DNA of 64,000 bases from Spodoptera frugiperda (Eukaryota > Arthropoda > Insecta > Lepidoptera > Noctuidae), in contig NC_064220.1 in NCBI RefSeq assembly GCF_023101765.2, positions 682,001-746,000 of the forward strand, given 5' to 3'. Under the pieces are notes generated by a model that saw nothing but the letters and a program-made list of their open reading frames with translations, made no database searches and was not told where the DNA came from. Both the position numbers and the translations under genes were made by a program. How positions within the stretch are numbered: position 1 is the first letter of the stretch; each line of letters begins with the position of its first letter. Positions 1-13,700 of the stretch are shown here, in pieces.

Positions 1-1
1 C

Positions 2-721
2 AAAATCTACGACTTGTCTTCCGGAGAGCTGCTATTGAACCTAGTATTTGACGTTCCACTGTGCTCTATTACAATGGATGTCTTAGAGCTGAATATATTT
101 GTGGGAACGATGGAAGGAAAAATATATCAATTTAGTCTCACAAGTCCCCCGCGTAACAGAGACGTTTTGGTGAACACGGAGGTTACTTGCCCTACTTTCT
201 CTTTGCACACAAAGGCTGTAACTTGTTTGTCTGTGTCATTAGACGGTGAAACACTTATGTCGGGTGGAAATGATGAACAAGTAGTGTTGTGGCACATACC
301 CAGTAAACAGCCAGTGAGAATAATGAGACATAAAGGTCCAATTACTAATGCATTCTTCACAACAAACTACCCAGCTATTTACAAACAAGATTTTTCACCT
401 AGCATCATCCTTCATAGCTTGGAAAGGACACTAGAAAAGGATGCAGAAGAAATCACAGAGATGGAAGTCCTTATGAAGACAAAGATTAATTTCTGGCCCG
501 AACCTCAAGAGAATATTGAAGACCATGAAAATTCAAAGGAGTTAGAGAATGAGTTCAAATACAAGGAAGAAGACCTTCTTGCCCAACTCAATAAATTAAA
601 AATTATTAATTCCAATCTTTATTCTATGGCTGTTCAAAAATCTTTGGATTCTGTTTCCTTAGGCCAACCTCCACAAAATAAAAATAAGAATAGGAAGAGA
701 AAACAGAAGGCTAATGAATAA
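2..721 (+). CDS. WDR18: WD repeat-containing protein 18, C-terminal part (5' truncated by window)
   Basis: The frame is open from base 2 to the TAA at 719-721 and gives the last 239 residues; the start lies upstream of the window. WDR18 (yeast Ipi3) is a nucleolar WD40 protein of the Rix1/PELP1-TEX10-WDR18 complex, needed for late 60S ribosome maturation. Seen here: a blade beginning 'SSGELLLNLVFDV', a complete WD unit ('VTCLSVSLDGETLMSGGNDE' followed by VVLWHI), then the 'KGPITNA' segment, all typical of WDR18, and a C-terminal coiled-coil stretch ending in a lysine/arginine-rich tail. The human protein has the same order: last blade, linker, then short helical tail. No intron interrupts this part. 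An AATAAA (717-722) overlaps the stop codon. ANKLE2 starts about 1 kb downstream on the same strand. Identity is strong; completeness is limited by the window edge. Confidence 0.92.
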   Translation, partial: KIYDLSSGELLLNLVFDVPLCSITMDVLELNIFVGTMEGKIYQFSLTSPPRNRDVLVNTEVTCPTFSLHTKAVTCLSVSLDGETLMSGGNDEQVVLWHIPSKQPVRIMRHKGPITNAFFTTNYPAIYKQDFSPSIILHSLERTLEKDAEEITEMEVLMKTKINFWPEPQENIEDHENSKELENEFKYKEEDLLAQLNKLKIINSNLYSMAVQKSLDSVSLGQPPQNKNKNRKRKQKANE

Positions 722-1741
722 ATATTTTATATTGAAGCTGTTGTTGTTTCTTTTTTCTTGCTTTATGCTTAAATAGACCCAACTTGTTTCCTAAAATAGT
801 AAATTTTATATCTAATGAGAATAATTTTTTCGACACCTTAAATTCGTTTTTAATTCTTTTTAATTTCTTTTTTTTAAGTTGTAAATATTTTGGTCATGTT
901 CAATACGGCACTGACATTACTGTTTGTTGGCCTTGCAATTAGTTGAAATATCCCAATCAAGTTACATATTACGACTTTCCTTTTCCTATTTACTTGTAAA
1001 TTAAACAATTGTGTAGATGTAGTTAGATCTGGTTTATTTAAACAAACTCAAAAACCTCATCGAAGTTAATAGATATAATATGAAAAAATATTCCAAAAAT
1101 TGGCATATGAAGGAACGGCTACTTAATTTAAATACTTATTAATTAAAAATTAGATTCTTCCAACCGAAAGTAAAAACCGGTAAAGTTAAGCGTCAGCTTG
1201 ATAGAGTAGTCGAGAATATCATTCCATTGTCGCAAATCGTTTAATCGTGAAGACGCATATGTATCATACAAAAATAACTTTTTTCTTACAAATATAAATA
1301 TAACAAAATTGTTTTGTAGGAAACTATCCAAAAATTAAAGTTATATAATTTCTCAAATTAGTTTTATTTTGTTTCTTTTTTGTCTTTTTAGTAAGTTGTC
1401 ATACTAAAGTTATGTGACAGCATTCAGATTCGGAACATTCCATCACTAGTAAACTAAATCTGTCAAAACGTCATCCACCGTTCTCTTAACGCATTTCAAT
1501 TTTCTGTTTCAAAAAACGCCCGATTTTTTTTTTGATGTGGTCTAAAGTTTTGTACAAAATGCGCTGAAATTGCTAATCATTATTTGATAGTAAAGTTACG
1601 AGTATGTTTTTATGACAAGTCTCGTCGTTCAGGTGAGCGACCGTACAAAATAGGATCGTTGTAAAAATAAACTGTTCGCTAGCTGCGTTTTGCGTCACAA
1701 ACAAAACAGTAAAATGTTTACGATTTTCAGGAGACGATAAT
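722..1741. other. Intergenic DNA between WDR18 and ANKLE2, including the ANKLE2 leader
   Basis: AT-rich DNA with no convincing coding exon. The last part probably holds the ANKLE2 5' leader. A good donor (CAG then GTGAGC, intron from 1633) and an acceptor (GATTTTCAG ending at 1730) would remove a 98-base leader intron just before the ATG at 1742. A stop codon at 1634-1636, in frame with that ATG in the unspliced sequence, lies inside this putative intron. Confidence 0.5.
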
Positions 1742-4700
1742 ATGTCGAAGGCTGTAATTATACCGGAGTGTAATAAGGATATAGGGGGTATGAAAGAGGA
1801 GTTATCACTGTCTCCGACTGAGAAACGAGATGGGGCAATCGGTGGTTTGTTTAGGCTGCTGCGACTGGATACATTGAGTAAGAAGAGTGGCTCGCCCGAG
1901 AGTCCGACCTCCGTGGAACCGCCTACCACCTACTACGGAGTTTATATACCTAGTGAAATTAAAAAGGGACCAGATGAAGGTATGTTTCCATTTAGATTTA
2001 CTTGGTAGTTCTACACTAAACTTCTTAGTCATAACATTATGTCCAAACAAAGATCAAAGTTTTTAAAGTTAGTGCTAATAATTATTTAGCTTGTGTAAAC
2101 AATAAAAAGAATATAATATGGACTACATGCTGTCAGCATAAGTGTCCATTTTAGCATCAGTTTTTGGAAAAGAATGACTCATTGCGTTTTGTTTATGTTT
2201 TTTTTTTTTAATAATAACATATTTATTTTCAATAACGGAAGAAAGAAAATACAATAAGCATTGACATATGTGTTTGGAAATGATTATTTTATAGGCTCGA
2301 GATTCCAACTAATATAATTAGTAATTTTATAAAGAGAATACTTAGTCATTATTCCTGAAATGTTCTTAATTAAAACTAAATATTAAACATAAAAAAATTA
2401 ACTATCCTAAAATAATGGCCCCATTCTTAATTGCCAGTACTTAATTATGAATAAAAAAATGTTTGTTAACTTTTTAATGTATAATGTATAAAACCTCTTT
2501 TGTTTGTTATCTCTGAGATAGCATTGATGTGGGTCAACATTGTTATCAACTTCCTCATATCACTTAATCTATGTACGGCCTTTGCAAATTGTAATCTATT
2601 GTATTTACCTGGATTATTGCTAAGGTTGTTTACGTTTTTAGCAAATTTCATACATAACACATTTTAATATTAATAGGTTTAGGAGAAGAATAAGACTCTT
2701 ATTGTTCATAATTTCCTTCTATATCACATTGTCCTCCTTTTCTAAGCTTTTATGCATTTCGTCATGTTTTATTGCAGTAACTATAAATCTTGTGACTGAT
2801 TTAATGGTTAATATTATTAAAATGAAATATTAACCTCTCATATGTAAATAAGACACAATAGAAAACACATTGTGTCTTGTGTGGATCTGCGTTCCTGCAT
2901 ACCAAGGGTTAAAGTCGCTAGTCCAAAGTTAACATTGTTAGTACACATCTGTTTACCCCTTTATTGAATTACAGGTGTGATGTCCTATATCACATGGTTT
3001 TTACAAACATATCTAATCATCATTTACATAAACAACAACTTGTAAATAAGCCATTTTGTGTACTATTCTCTTGTCAGTAGTTGTAGCTATTGGCTTGTTT
3101 CCAAAAGGTGAAAGTACTATAATGTATTTATAACAACTAAGACTGTACTAAGGATCTAGTACGAGTTTGTTTTACGTGTAACAAGATCAAAAGGTTGCCA
3201 CGTTTAGCTCTCTGATTGGTTGCTTTATTGGAGTTGGCCAATCAGAGTGCAGAATGCAGTAACATTTCAATCTTGTTACCTAATTGTAAAACAATTTATA
3301 CTAAGTCCTCTATGTGTAGGTTTCTCTTTGTTCAACTTGATCTAGGTATATGTGGCTAGACTTATTATGTGTCATATTCCACCTGCAAGCTACAAGTTTA
3401 CTTATGTTAGTGGGTATAAACTATAAATTCCATTGAAGATATAATATAAATAATGACGTTATTTCTGATTTGAGTTAAGGTCTGATTAGAATTCGTCTTC
3501 CATAGACTTTTTTGTACGTAAATTATTAATTATTTGATTGTATAGGTACTGTAAGGTGTATTTCATTGGGTGATTTTTGTTTTGTTATAAGTTAGGTTAG
3601 ACCAAACAACACAATTTGGAAAATCATTTCATTGTCATATCAGCTTAGGTACACCCACTGTTGGGTATAGGCTTTCCTCTTTACCATGCAGTGGGTAAAC
3701 TTATGCTATTTTTAGATGACTTTGGAAAACCCTTGCCATTTATTTTTCACAATATTCTATGTGGAAGCCAAGGAAGGAAAGTATGAACATAAATAAATAT
3801 ACAATTTCATTCTCGTCAATAGGGTTTAGTTCACAATCAATATGTTTAATGTTCGACCCAATTTAACAATTAGGTTAATGATGCATGCCCGTTTATTTTA
3901 GATGCACGGTCAACAGAGCTATTATGTGTATTTTTATAAGTATTAATTGCTACCGTACCGTAATGTCGAGCGCCCAAATACATCTGTCGAAGTAATCGCT
4001 ATTTTTGCTGATTTATCTAAGACGTCTAATGCAATCAATTAATGCTTTGTATACGTTTTCAATAAAGCAGGGGTTCCCAACTTTTTATCTGATCAAAGAC
4101 CACTTTTATAAATCTTGTTAAGCTAGGGATGACTATTACTTTTTTTATTTGGCCCCACACTTTGATTTTCTCATTTACTAAAAATAGTGCCTTTTGGACG
4201 ATTGAAATCGGTTTCTCCTCTCAGTTGTGCCCTTTGATACGTTTAGTTCGAGTTTTGACTGTGGTATTTATTGAACAGAGGTGTGTCTTGTGTATATATT
4301 TTTTCACTTCGACCAATTTTTGGTTTTCCGGCCACCGCTTGGGAACCACTGCTATAAAGAGATATGGATAAAAGCCATACTAAATACTTGGATGTAACTT
4401 ATTTTCGAACTACGTTGGACTTGGGTCTGGTCAAAGATTTCGTGGTGTCTTACGATTTCCAATATTCATAATAATAGCTTGAGTCTCTGTAAACTGTCAG
4501 GCCCTTGTTAATAATATTCCACTCTTTAATAAATAAGCAAACATTTTGAACGTTTTTTTCCCCTTTACAGAAGCGCTACATGTTTATAAGAATAAATCGG
4601 AAGCTCTCGAGCTGGTGCGAAGGTACAAGTCTGCGAGGTTCAAGGCTTTCAGGAACCGACAGGATGCTGTGTCCTTTGCGCTGCGGGGAGCTGAACCCAC

Positions 4701-7700
4701 TGATAATACAGACGGAAATGATAGCTGTAAGTATTTATACATAGATTTTATTAGTTCATATGGCTTTTTATCCGACTTTCTGGGCGAGATTTCTAAGGTT
4801 TTATTCGTAAGAAATAACCTTTACCTGATAAATTCGACTGCACGAGTGGCGCGGTGGCTGGGTGACCGACTGCCGCGGAACGAGTAGCTGGTTCGTTTCC
4901 CGCACCGTACAACTCTTTGTGTGATCCACCAGTTGTTGTTCAGGGTCTGGGTGTCATATGTATGTTCGTAAACGCGCCCACGGTACAGGAGAAAATCCTA
5001 CTGAAGGACAGCGTTTAAAAAAATAATTAGACCAAATGACAAAGAAAGTATATTGATCTGGTTATTTACGTGTAGTGCCTTGACTAAGGGAAGTAAGGTT
5101 GTAAGCCAAAGGTAATTTTGATTAGCTAATTAAGTTCGCTAGATTAACTAGTTAAGTTTCGGTTACTACTTGTCCTCAGGCGACCTATGCCCTTAGTATG
5201 AGTTTGCTTTACGCTGAACGAAACCGAAACGAATGTGCGTTCGGCGCTCTATACCCTTATTTTGAGATTGCTTTACGTTCAACGAAACCATAACGAATGT
5301 GCGTTCGGCGGCCTGATTGGCCGGCGTGTATGAACCAACCAATCAGAACGCCGGGAATGCTCTCGTTTCGATCTCGTTAAACGTAAAGCAAACTCGTACT
5401 AAGGGTACTGTATATTTGTTGCTACAGATAGTAGTATCCGTATGCCCCAGACTAATGCTTTCATTAATAAAACTAAGGAAATAAAGAAACTATAAACTAT
5501 CTTATCGAATAAAAATAAACACCTAACCATTTTATTGTTTTGTTCACATAAACGATGATAGCAACAGTGTTACATAGGTCATTGACCTATCAAGTTGTTA
5601 TCAAAAGAAAAATGTCTGTGTTTTGATCGTGTACTATCATAAGCACTTAGTGACAGACTTTCGTCAAGTACTTTCTTAAAATAAATGCACACACGTTTTA
5701 CAATACAACGATAAATTAATGATATCTCCTTAAAGTTTCGATCTTTTCTCGGGTTATGTTTTGATGCTATATATAATATTAGATACTATAATACATAGAG
5801 GCAGTGCATGCCATAAATGGATCTACCACGAAACTTTTTTTTATGGAATAAGCCGGTGAACGAGCAGACGGATCACCTGATGGTAAGCAATCGCCGCCGC
5901 CCATGGATACTTGAAACACCAGAGGCGTTACAAGTGCGTTGCCGGCCTTTCGGGGTTAGGAATTAAAGGATTGTTGAGGAATCGGGGATTGGGAAGGGGG
6001 TAATTAGGCCTCCGGTATCCTCACTCATACAACGATAGAGTTGTTTCACGTCGTCTTGTTTAAAACTCCATGTTTTTTTTCTTTTTATATAAAATTAACT
6101 TTTTTACTATATCTATATATTAATACGTGATGCAAAAACTTTGGACCGCTTTTTACGAAAATTGCGCGGACGTAGGAGCATAAAATTTGGTACACTTATA
6201 GTTTATGTGTAGAAGAAGTGCAGCACGCTAATATTTTTCAAAAATAATGCTTATAAAGTACATTAAATCAATAAATAAAACATTACACATGCATAGTATC
6301 TGATCGTATATGACAAAACGTCAAAATCGATAGACATTGCGATGATATTCTCACGTCTCATATGAAAAGAGTTTTATAAAAGAGTTTGTTTGAGTTTGAG
6401 TTAAATAAAAATTATCCTTGAACGTATGTTAAGTGGTATTGTAAATTAAATCGTATATGGTTGAATTTCGACCACTAGGCGACCACTAGTTTATTTAAAA
6501 TTCTCTAAATTTACATTTTTAAACATAACTTATAAAAATAAAAAACAAAATAACATTTAAAAATATAAAAATAGGAGCCGACCAGTAGCGGGAGCATGGC
6601 CCGAATAAATAAAATTGACTTATTATTGATTAAGTAATGCAACGAAAATTATCAAGTGAGATATTTTTTAGTTATTAAACCTCGTAAGAATTTCTAAATT
6701 ATCAGTTATTTTTGCTGCTTTAGAATAAACATTATTTATTCTAGCTTTACTATACATATTTTTGTATTTTACTATCTGGCTAGTAAGTACTAGAAAACAA
6801 TATGTCTTATCATGCCAAATAAATATACCATTGTGAAAATGAAAGCGTTCACTTTCCGTGCCAATGCCAAATACTTCTCACTTGCATATTGATCACAGTC
6901 CAAAAGTAGCTCTATTTCTTCATAATTAAGAAAGAATTTTAACTATTGATGTGTGTGATTAAAGACGTTTTAGCTTGATAAAATGTTTAGGCGTGGTTTC
7001 TTTTGAAATTTGTTCAGTGATGGCATCGTACGAGTCGTTTGATATCTAAAATTAGAATGGAGCTAAATATCATTCGGATATCGGAGGTGGCGTGATAGTG
7101 GGCAGATTCATTCAAGGATAAAACTGTGTGTTATAATGTATGAGTAACACGCTTTTGATATCTTGGTACTACCTACACAAGGAATCATGCGTTTATTTTT
7201 AAACAATGTTAAGTAGTGGTAAAGATTGGTTAACCCGCTTTTATCGAGTTCGTTTTGTCTTTTGGTTTACATCAACAGTTTATACGTGGCCACTGCTGAC
7301 CAAAGGCCTCTTCACGCACAAAAATGTGCTTATCCCTATTTGCAACGCTACGCCTTTTATCCCCGAAGGGGTAGGCAGAGGTGCATATTACGGCACGTAA
7401 TACCGCTATACGATGTACTCTGTCTCCTATGCTTATGCCTACATATGTACAATAGGGATGATGAAATACTCTATTTGACGTCAAAAACTTATGACGTTAT
7501 AATAGAGTATTTCATACAATTTTTTTATCGTGTTTGACGTTTCGAAAAAAGTATTGTATTTGACTAGTAGGAAACATGCCTATTGTCACGATGCCAGCTT
7601 AATCATTAGGGACTATACAAACAACATAGCTAATTTCTTGGTATGACGCCATTTTTACGCGGGAAACTAAAATAATGACGTTGGCTTACTGCAGCCACTT

Positions 7701-10700
7701 CACGCCTCATTAACTATTTATTATGCTTCTCAATCAATCGATTTAGTAGAAATTAATTAGAACTTTGTAGGTGTTTAGTTCTTATTTTTGTATGAATTGG
7801 CTTATAAAGAAGGATGGATTTACGGTAACATTTGTAATGTACAAACAAGAAGGTTTACACTCAAGAGAGTGAAAACCTTCTTTGGTTTATGGCATCCACC
7901 TCGATTAGATTACATCCACTTTATCACATCAAAGGGCTTGGTACAACTTTCTTTTACGTTGAACGAGATCAAAGCGTTCGATGCTGATTGGTCGGTTCAA
8001 TGCAGCCGAATCACGGCGCTGAACGCGATCTCGTTTTAATCTCGTCAAACGTAATGCAAACTCGAACTAGGCGTCTTTGTTGAGTGCCAACCCATTTAAA
8101 ATACATCATTTTGAACCATTTTGGCCTCATTGTTTTCCAAGCTAAGTTACCGACAATGTGCCTAAATCATCCCCATTTCTCTACCCGTATTATTTCATTA
8201 TCACAAAATAAAAGATACATAACAATCAATATTCAATTGAATGCGTGAAACAATGGTTATTGTACGCGGAAATATTGTATCAAACTTGGCATTTGTGCAA
8301 AGAATTGTATGTTGACGAAAATTATGCGCCACGTCACTTGGTGTCAAAGGTCAAGGCATGCAAGCACTTAGGTTTTAATTAGGTACCAACTAAGAAAGAT
8401 GGACTGCACGGTTGGCTGCCGTGTAACGTGTAGCAGGTTCGATTCTCGCACGCAGCAACTCTTCACTAATTGTTGTTTCGGGTCTGAAAATCATGTGCAT
8501 GTAAAATTGTATGTTTGTATACGTATGCAAACACGACACTAGAGAAAATCCTAGTGTAGCTCAATGTTATTTAAAAAAAAAAAATGTAAACATGTTAGAA
8601 TACGCAATATAAGGTATCTTCTGGCTATCTTGCTTATGGATCATGCTGATTACTAAGCAAAGAAAAGCTTAATTTCTTATCGAATTATAAACTTTTCATG
8701 TAGATTCTTGCCCGTGAATTCAAATCTACTATCCTCTTTCTATCAAGTAAAGTCAATGTCTATTGTCCGGTAGGTATAACGTAATAAAGTCATTTCAGAA
8801 TATTTTTTGTAACCTTCATGGAACTTTTTTTTCGTATTTCGTCGTAGCTTTGTGTAAAATTACAGGCGTCCTACATGTTTGCGGATCGAAAGTTTACGTG
8901 TTTTAGGTCACTGACCTCATTGCTCTACCCACATGGCAACCACTAATGGCTAATGGAACATAATTGTCGTATTTCAAGTTCTAAGTTTGAATGCCTATAG
9001 CCTTTTTCTAATTTAAATAGTCTATAGTCATGCTAGAAAAAATGGGACAAAGAAATTGTGAAACAAATTCAATTAATGGAACTTTGTTCACCAGTGAACT
9101 ATGAAATCGTATGGTATTATAATAAAAGTGTGTCAATTAATCGATTTTAAAAAAATGTGGAATAAACGAGTCTAAGAAGCAGTTTCTATTTATTTCTTGT
9201 TGGTAACATATTGAGAAGCCGTTCTATTTTTTTTTTGTGTACATATAGTTTTGACTATTGAATACCTGACAATAGTAATGTACAACGAAATAATAAACGC
9301 TAGGATGGTTTGCAATCAACTGACGTTTTATAATAAACAATATACAAAGAATTTACTTATCACATAAGGAGTTTAACAATTGATAGGTCTACATACATAA
9401 TTAGTTTAGAACTAATACACCAGATGACACTATTGGTAGTACATATTATTTTGTTACATATATTTAACACGAAACAGTTCGAATCCACATTCCTAATCCA
9501 TGCACATAGGGAATGAAACAATCTATCGGCTTCTATTTTTCTTGGTCTTCTTCAAGGTCAGGTGAATAGGTACTTTCTAAGTCTGTGTGCTCCATCTTCG
9601 GCCACATCTTCGCTTCGCCGTTCAGAAAGCGGATTGGTGGCCAAAGACTGACTTATCAAAGCAATAAAAAAAACAAGGCAGCCAAATTGAACCTAATTGA
9701 AAATAGTTATAGCCCATTAAATTAGACATCGGTAACTGTTATACAACGGTATTATCACGCGATCTTCTAACTAACAATATTTAATGAGCCTTGAATTAGT
9801 ATCACGCGTTACTTAATACTATTTAGGTGCTTTTTCTCGTAGTACAGCATAATATAGCACTGGGATGATTGGGAAGGGGGGTCCCTTCCTAATTTTCCCA
9901 ATCCCTGCTTTCCCACCAACACTTAAATTCATAACACCCAAAAGGCCGCAACGCACTTGTAACGCCTCTGGTGTGTCGGCTTATCATAGACGGCGGCGAT
10001 TGCTTACCATCAGTGATTGGTCTGCTCATATATCAAATATTCGCATTTATAATATTAGTAGGACTATGGACAAGTTGCATCTAAGTTTGTCAGTTATTTT
10101 ACGATTCAATCAATATAATCTCTTCAAGACAGTTAGATTTGCAAGCAGAGCACCACTGATCCATACCCATTATACACACATACCATTTACTAAGCAATTG
10201 CTTATTAAAATACTTGAACAAAGAAATTATATAGGTAATTTATATTCTCTAAACTTTCTTTTACGCTTCAGTAAATTTACTATCGCATACGAATTTTAAT
10301 AGATCTTTTAATTTAGATGCTAATAGAACAAGTTCTGTTTTGTCTAGCTAAAATTATTTACGTTAGCCTATTACTTGGAGATCTAATGGGATGCTAGGCT
10401 AGGCTCCGAGTCGAAGAGCAACAGCAGAAACGGGGTGGTTTTTAGTCAGTAAGCGTCTCACACTTCCTCTCGCCTCACCCAAGGCCGGATAAGTACTTGT
10501 ACTTTGTATTTTTTTTAAATGTGTCTACACGTACAATAGGATTTTCTCCTGTGTCGTGGGTGCGTTTACAAACATACAAGTTCACATACACACGACACCC
10601 AGACCCGAAATATCTATTTGTGTATCACACAAAGGGTTACTCTGTGAGGGACAGCAACTGCTCCAACCGTGCTGTCAAAATCAAGTCTTTGGATGATTTT

Positions 10701-13700
10701 CTCCCCTCCAAAACAAAAGCCTATTACTTGGTTTATGTATTTTTAAACAAATCGCTACAATCCTTTAACTAGCGAAGAAAAGAGATAACTTATCATTGCT
10801 ATTTAACATAAATAGACAACTATAGTCATAACATTCTTATTTTCTTTTGCAGCGATTATGGGAGAGAAGCCGTATCCATTCAAGGCGCCTTCTCCTCAAG
10901 ACATGGTGGCGCTCAGGAAGGCGATAGAAGCTGGTCTCGCTACCACCGTGAGAGACAGAGTGTGGGACAACCCGAGGTTTCTAGTCAGCAGTGGGAATAC
11001 ACCCGCTATTATGCAGGTAAATGATGAAAGAAGTTTGTGTTCGATAGAATTTGATTTAATTTGTAGTCCGTATAAGATGAGAAAGGTCAAAGCGTCTTTA
11101 ACAATATGGAAATCCATCCGAATCTAATCACACTAATATTATAAATTGTTTGTTCGTCAATCACGCTGAAACCACTGAACGGATTTTGATGTAATTTGAT
11201 AAACAGACAGGTTGTAAGCTGTATTAGGTGATAGGATACTTTTTATCCCACGGTAAAGCTAGCGAATCGGCTGGCAGAAGCTAGCAGTGAAATAATTCTA
11301 ACATAACGACGTTACTAACGTATTTCTATATACTGAGTCTTGAAGGATTGTTTATATTTAAATAGTTTAAAGGTTTAAGTTTATCAGAGAGTGCTTCTGT
11401 CAAATGTTCCTTGGTTGCCTCTCACGACACCCGTAGGAAGAACAGAGATGGTGCCAAATGTACTCTATTCTATCATAACACAGCATTTATCTGATTAAAT
11501 AACAACAAAATAAAGTATTGACAATAAACAAGTCGTGTTACAACGTGATTGAGGTGCAAATGACTTATTAAGGTAATTAGCATTCAATAGACTAGGCGCA
11601 GTTAGTTGGCATGGCGTTAATGACACACAAACGGACATACCTACACGTTATTGTAATTAAGCATTGTACAAGGTTAGTGTCTGTCTTGTCCCTTGAGTAA
11701 GCTGAACATGAATGGTTAAAGGAAATGTGTGACTTAAACCGTGGTGGTAGGGTTGAAGTTTTATTGAGCAGTGTTGTTGGTAGAAAATCTTGGCTGTTGT
11801 AACATTGTTTTTAAAGTTCAGAATACCATGATGAGTTAATGTTTGAGATGATAAAACGGGGGAATAGAATTCAAAGGGTAAATAGACCCAGGAATGGGGT
11901 GAATAGATGTTAGAAAATTTTCCCAACATGTTTATGTTTTCATAAACAACTTCATTTCTGTATCTATTAACCCCGTTTTACGGTATTGTAGTTACAAAAC
12001 CGTTTACTAGTCACAATATTAGGTATTTCTATTATAAGAATATGGATTACTCGATTTCAAAACTGCTCAATGATCTCATATCATAACACAATATCGACCA
12101 AAAACAATGTTTGTGTAGGTCGTACTAAATACCTACTTAAACTGTGTTAATTCCAAAATCTCCTCGACATAGAGTCTATTTTAAGTATTGATGATATTAT
12201 AACCGTCTTATTAGAATCAACTATTGATATTTACATTTTGAACCAAATCAAATAGCCATTTTTTAGTTGAGTTACAGATAAACCTCACGATAAATACTTC
12301 ATGTTACGCCCTTTATAGAGTAAGCAGAGGTGCACATTACTTACGGCAAAATGCTACTGTTCACCCACTTTTCACCATTTGTGTTATAAGTCCCATGTAT
12401 ATAGGGGTGAGCCTATATACCGGGCACATTTCCAGACTATGTGCTACCACTGAGAAATTTTCGAAAAATCGAAAAACCCCCAGTAATACTTTGCCCGACC
12501 CGGGAATCGAATCCGAGATCCTTTGTCCGGCAGTCGAACTTGGGATAACTCAACCGACGAGGCAGCACTCGGCGATCTTCGTTTCGCCGCCAATGATTTT
12601 CACTGTTTTCCTGGTTTTGTCTTGTTTTTTTTCATGAATTTTCTTTGCTATGAACCTTTCCAACGAATGCAAAACCGTGGAAATCGGTTCGTGCGTTCTG
12701 GAGTTATAGCGTCAGGAAGAAAAACCCGACTTATTTTTATATAAGATTTTGTTTATTCCAGGAAGGGTCTCGTTACAACGCATTGCATATAGCAGCTAAG
12801 GCGAGTAACGCGGAGATCTGCAACCTAATACTGACGACGGTCGGCAACCCCATGTTTGTGCAGACGTTGTACGGCATGGATGCTGACCCCGAGTCTTGTA
12901 AGGTGAGGTTATGTGGTTTATACATTGTTATCGTAATTTTAGTAACTTGTACAATTGTACATGTATATTGTATGCCGTATTGTTTGTATGTATATCTGTT
13001 ACCTATTTGTTGCACGTTAGTTAATTATAAGTTCACACTAAAAGGGCTGAATGTATCTAGATGGAATTTAGCACAGAAAATAAGTGCAAAATATATTTTG
13101 TCGCATTAAAATGTACAATTTGTATATGTTTTGCGCCATCATTACATACGTAGGTAATAACAAATAAATGCGTAACATACAAATTGAAATAAGTGAAACA
13201 CCCATCTTTACCCAATTTCCTCAATTTTCCACTTAGTTTTCCAAGGCTTTACACTTTCATAATGCAACATTTTACTTTTAAATCGTCTTGACTTTTATAA
13301 CATATAGCTATGTCCCATTTTACAGGAGTTTGCAAGTATCCTCGTGGACCGCTACCTGAACACTCCGGACAAGGCTATCAACGAGACCCCCCTGCACTTC
13401 GCGGCCAAGTTCGGCGCGGAACAGGTGGTGGACGTGCTCACTGCCTTCCCACAGTGCAACCGCACTGCTGTCAATAAGTACGGGGAACAGCCTAAGGATG
13501 TGAGTGAGATATTTACAATGAATATAAAATTACAATTATCTAAGATCCATGACAGTATTCGTTCATGATTGTACCTACTGTAGATCCTGGCTTACAGGAG
13601 TTGCAGCGGTATGGGAGGTTGTGGCTGGTTTGTCCCATAAAAAAGACTTCTCTAACCATCTTAGGTCGGTTTTTCTTACAGAGTAAGGAATCATGATAAG

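Larger units (their letters stand above)
1980..4570 (+). other. ANKLE2 intron 1
   Basis: A GTATGT donor and a CCCTTTACAG acceptor bound this intron. It holds a dispersed 55-bp repeat (2856-2912), a MITE with a shared TIR (about 3153-3307) and a hAT-type MITE (4068-4351). I see no additional exon. Confidence 0.7.
4727..10852 (+). other. ANKLE2 intron 2 (6.1 kb), repeat-rich
   Basis: GTAAGT donor and TTTTGCAG acceptor. Contents, listed separately: SINEs (4836, 8401, 10539), MITE family A (5189, 7935), R1 repeats (5838, 9868), an R3 repeat (7341), a hairpin (7462-7514) and an R2 repeat (10387). No further exon was recognised. Confidence 0.7.
11017..12761 (+). other. ANKLE2 intron 3
   Basis: GTAAAT donor, TTTATTCCAG acceptor. 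It holds a LINE-like tail (about 11127-11290), a repeated 70-bp segment (11856-11925), an R3 copy (12304-12405) and a second LINE-like tail (12640-12750) immediately before the acceptor. No exon seen. Confidence 0.65.

Noticed and set aside
4129..4371. 80-codon open frame in ANKLE2 intron 1
   Set aside because: It lies almost wholly within the hAT-type MITE and has no recognisable domain.
9865..10299. 144-codon open frame
   Set aside because: The first half is inverted repeat R1, and the rest is AT-rich with no family resemblance or start context.
12395..12744. Overlapping frames of 73-80 codons
   Set aside because: They are made of R3 and LINE-tail sequence within ANKLE2 intron 3.
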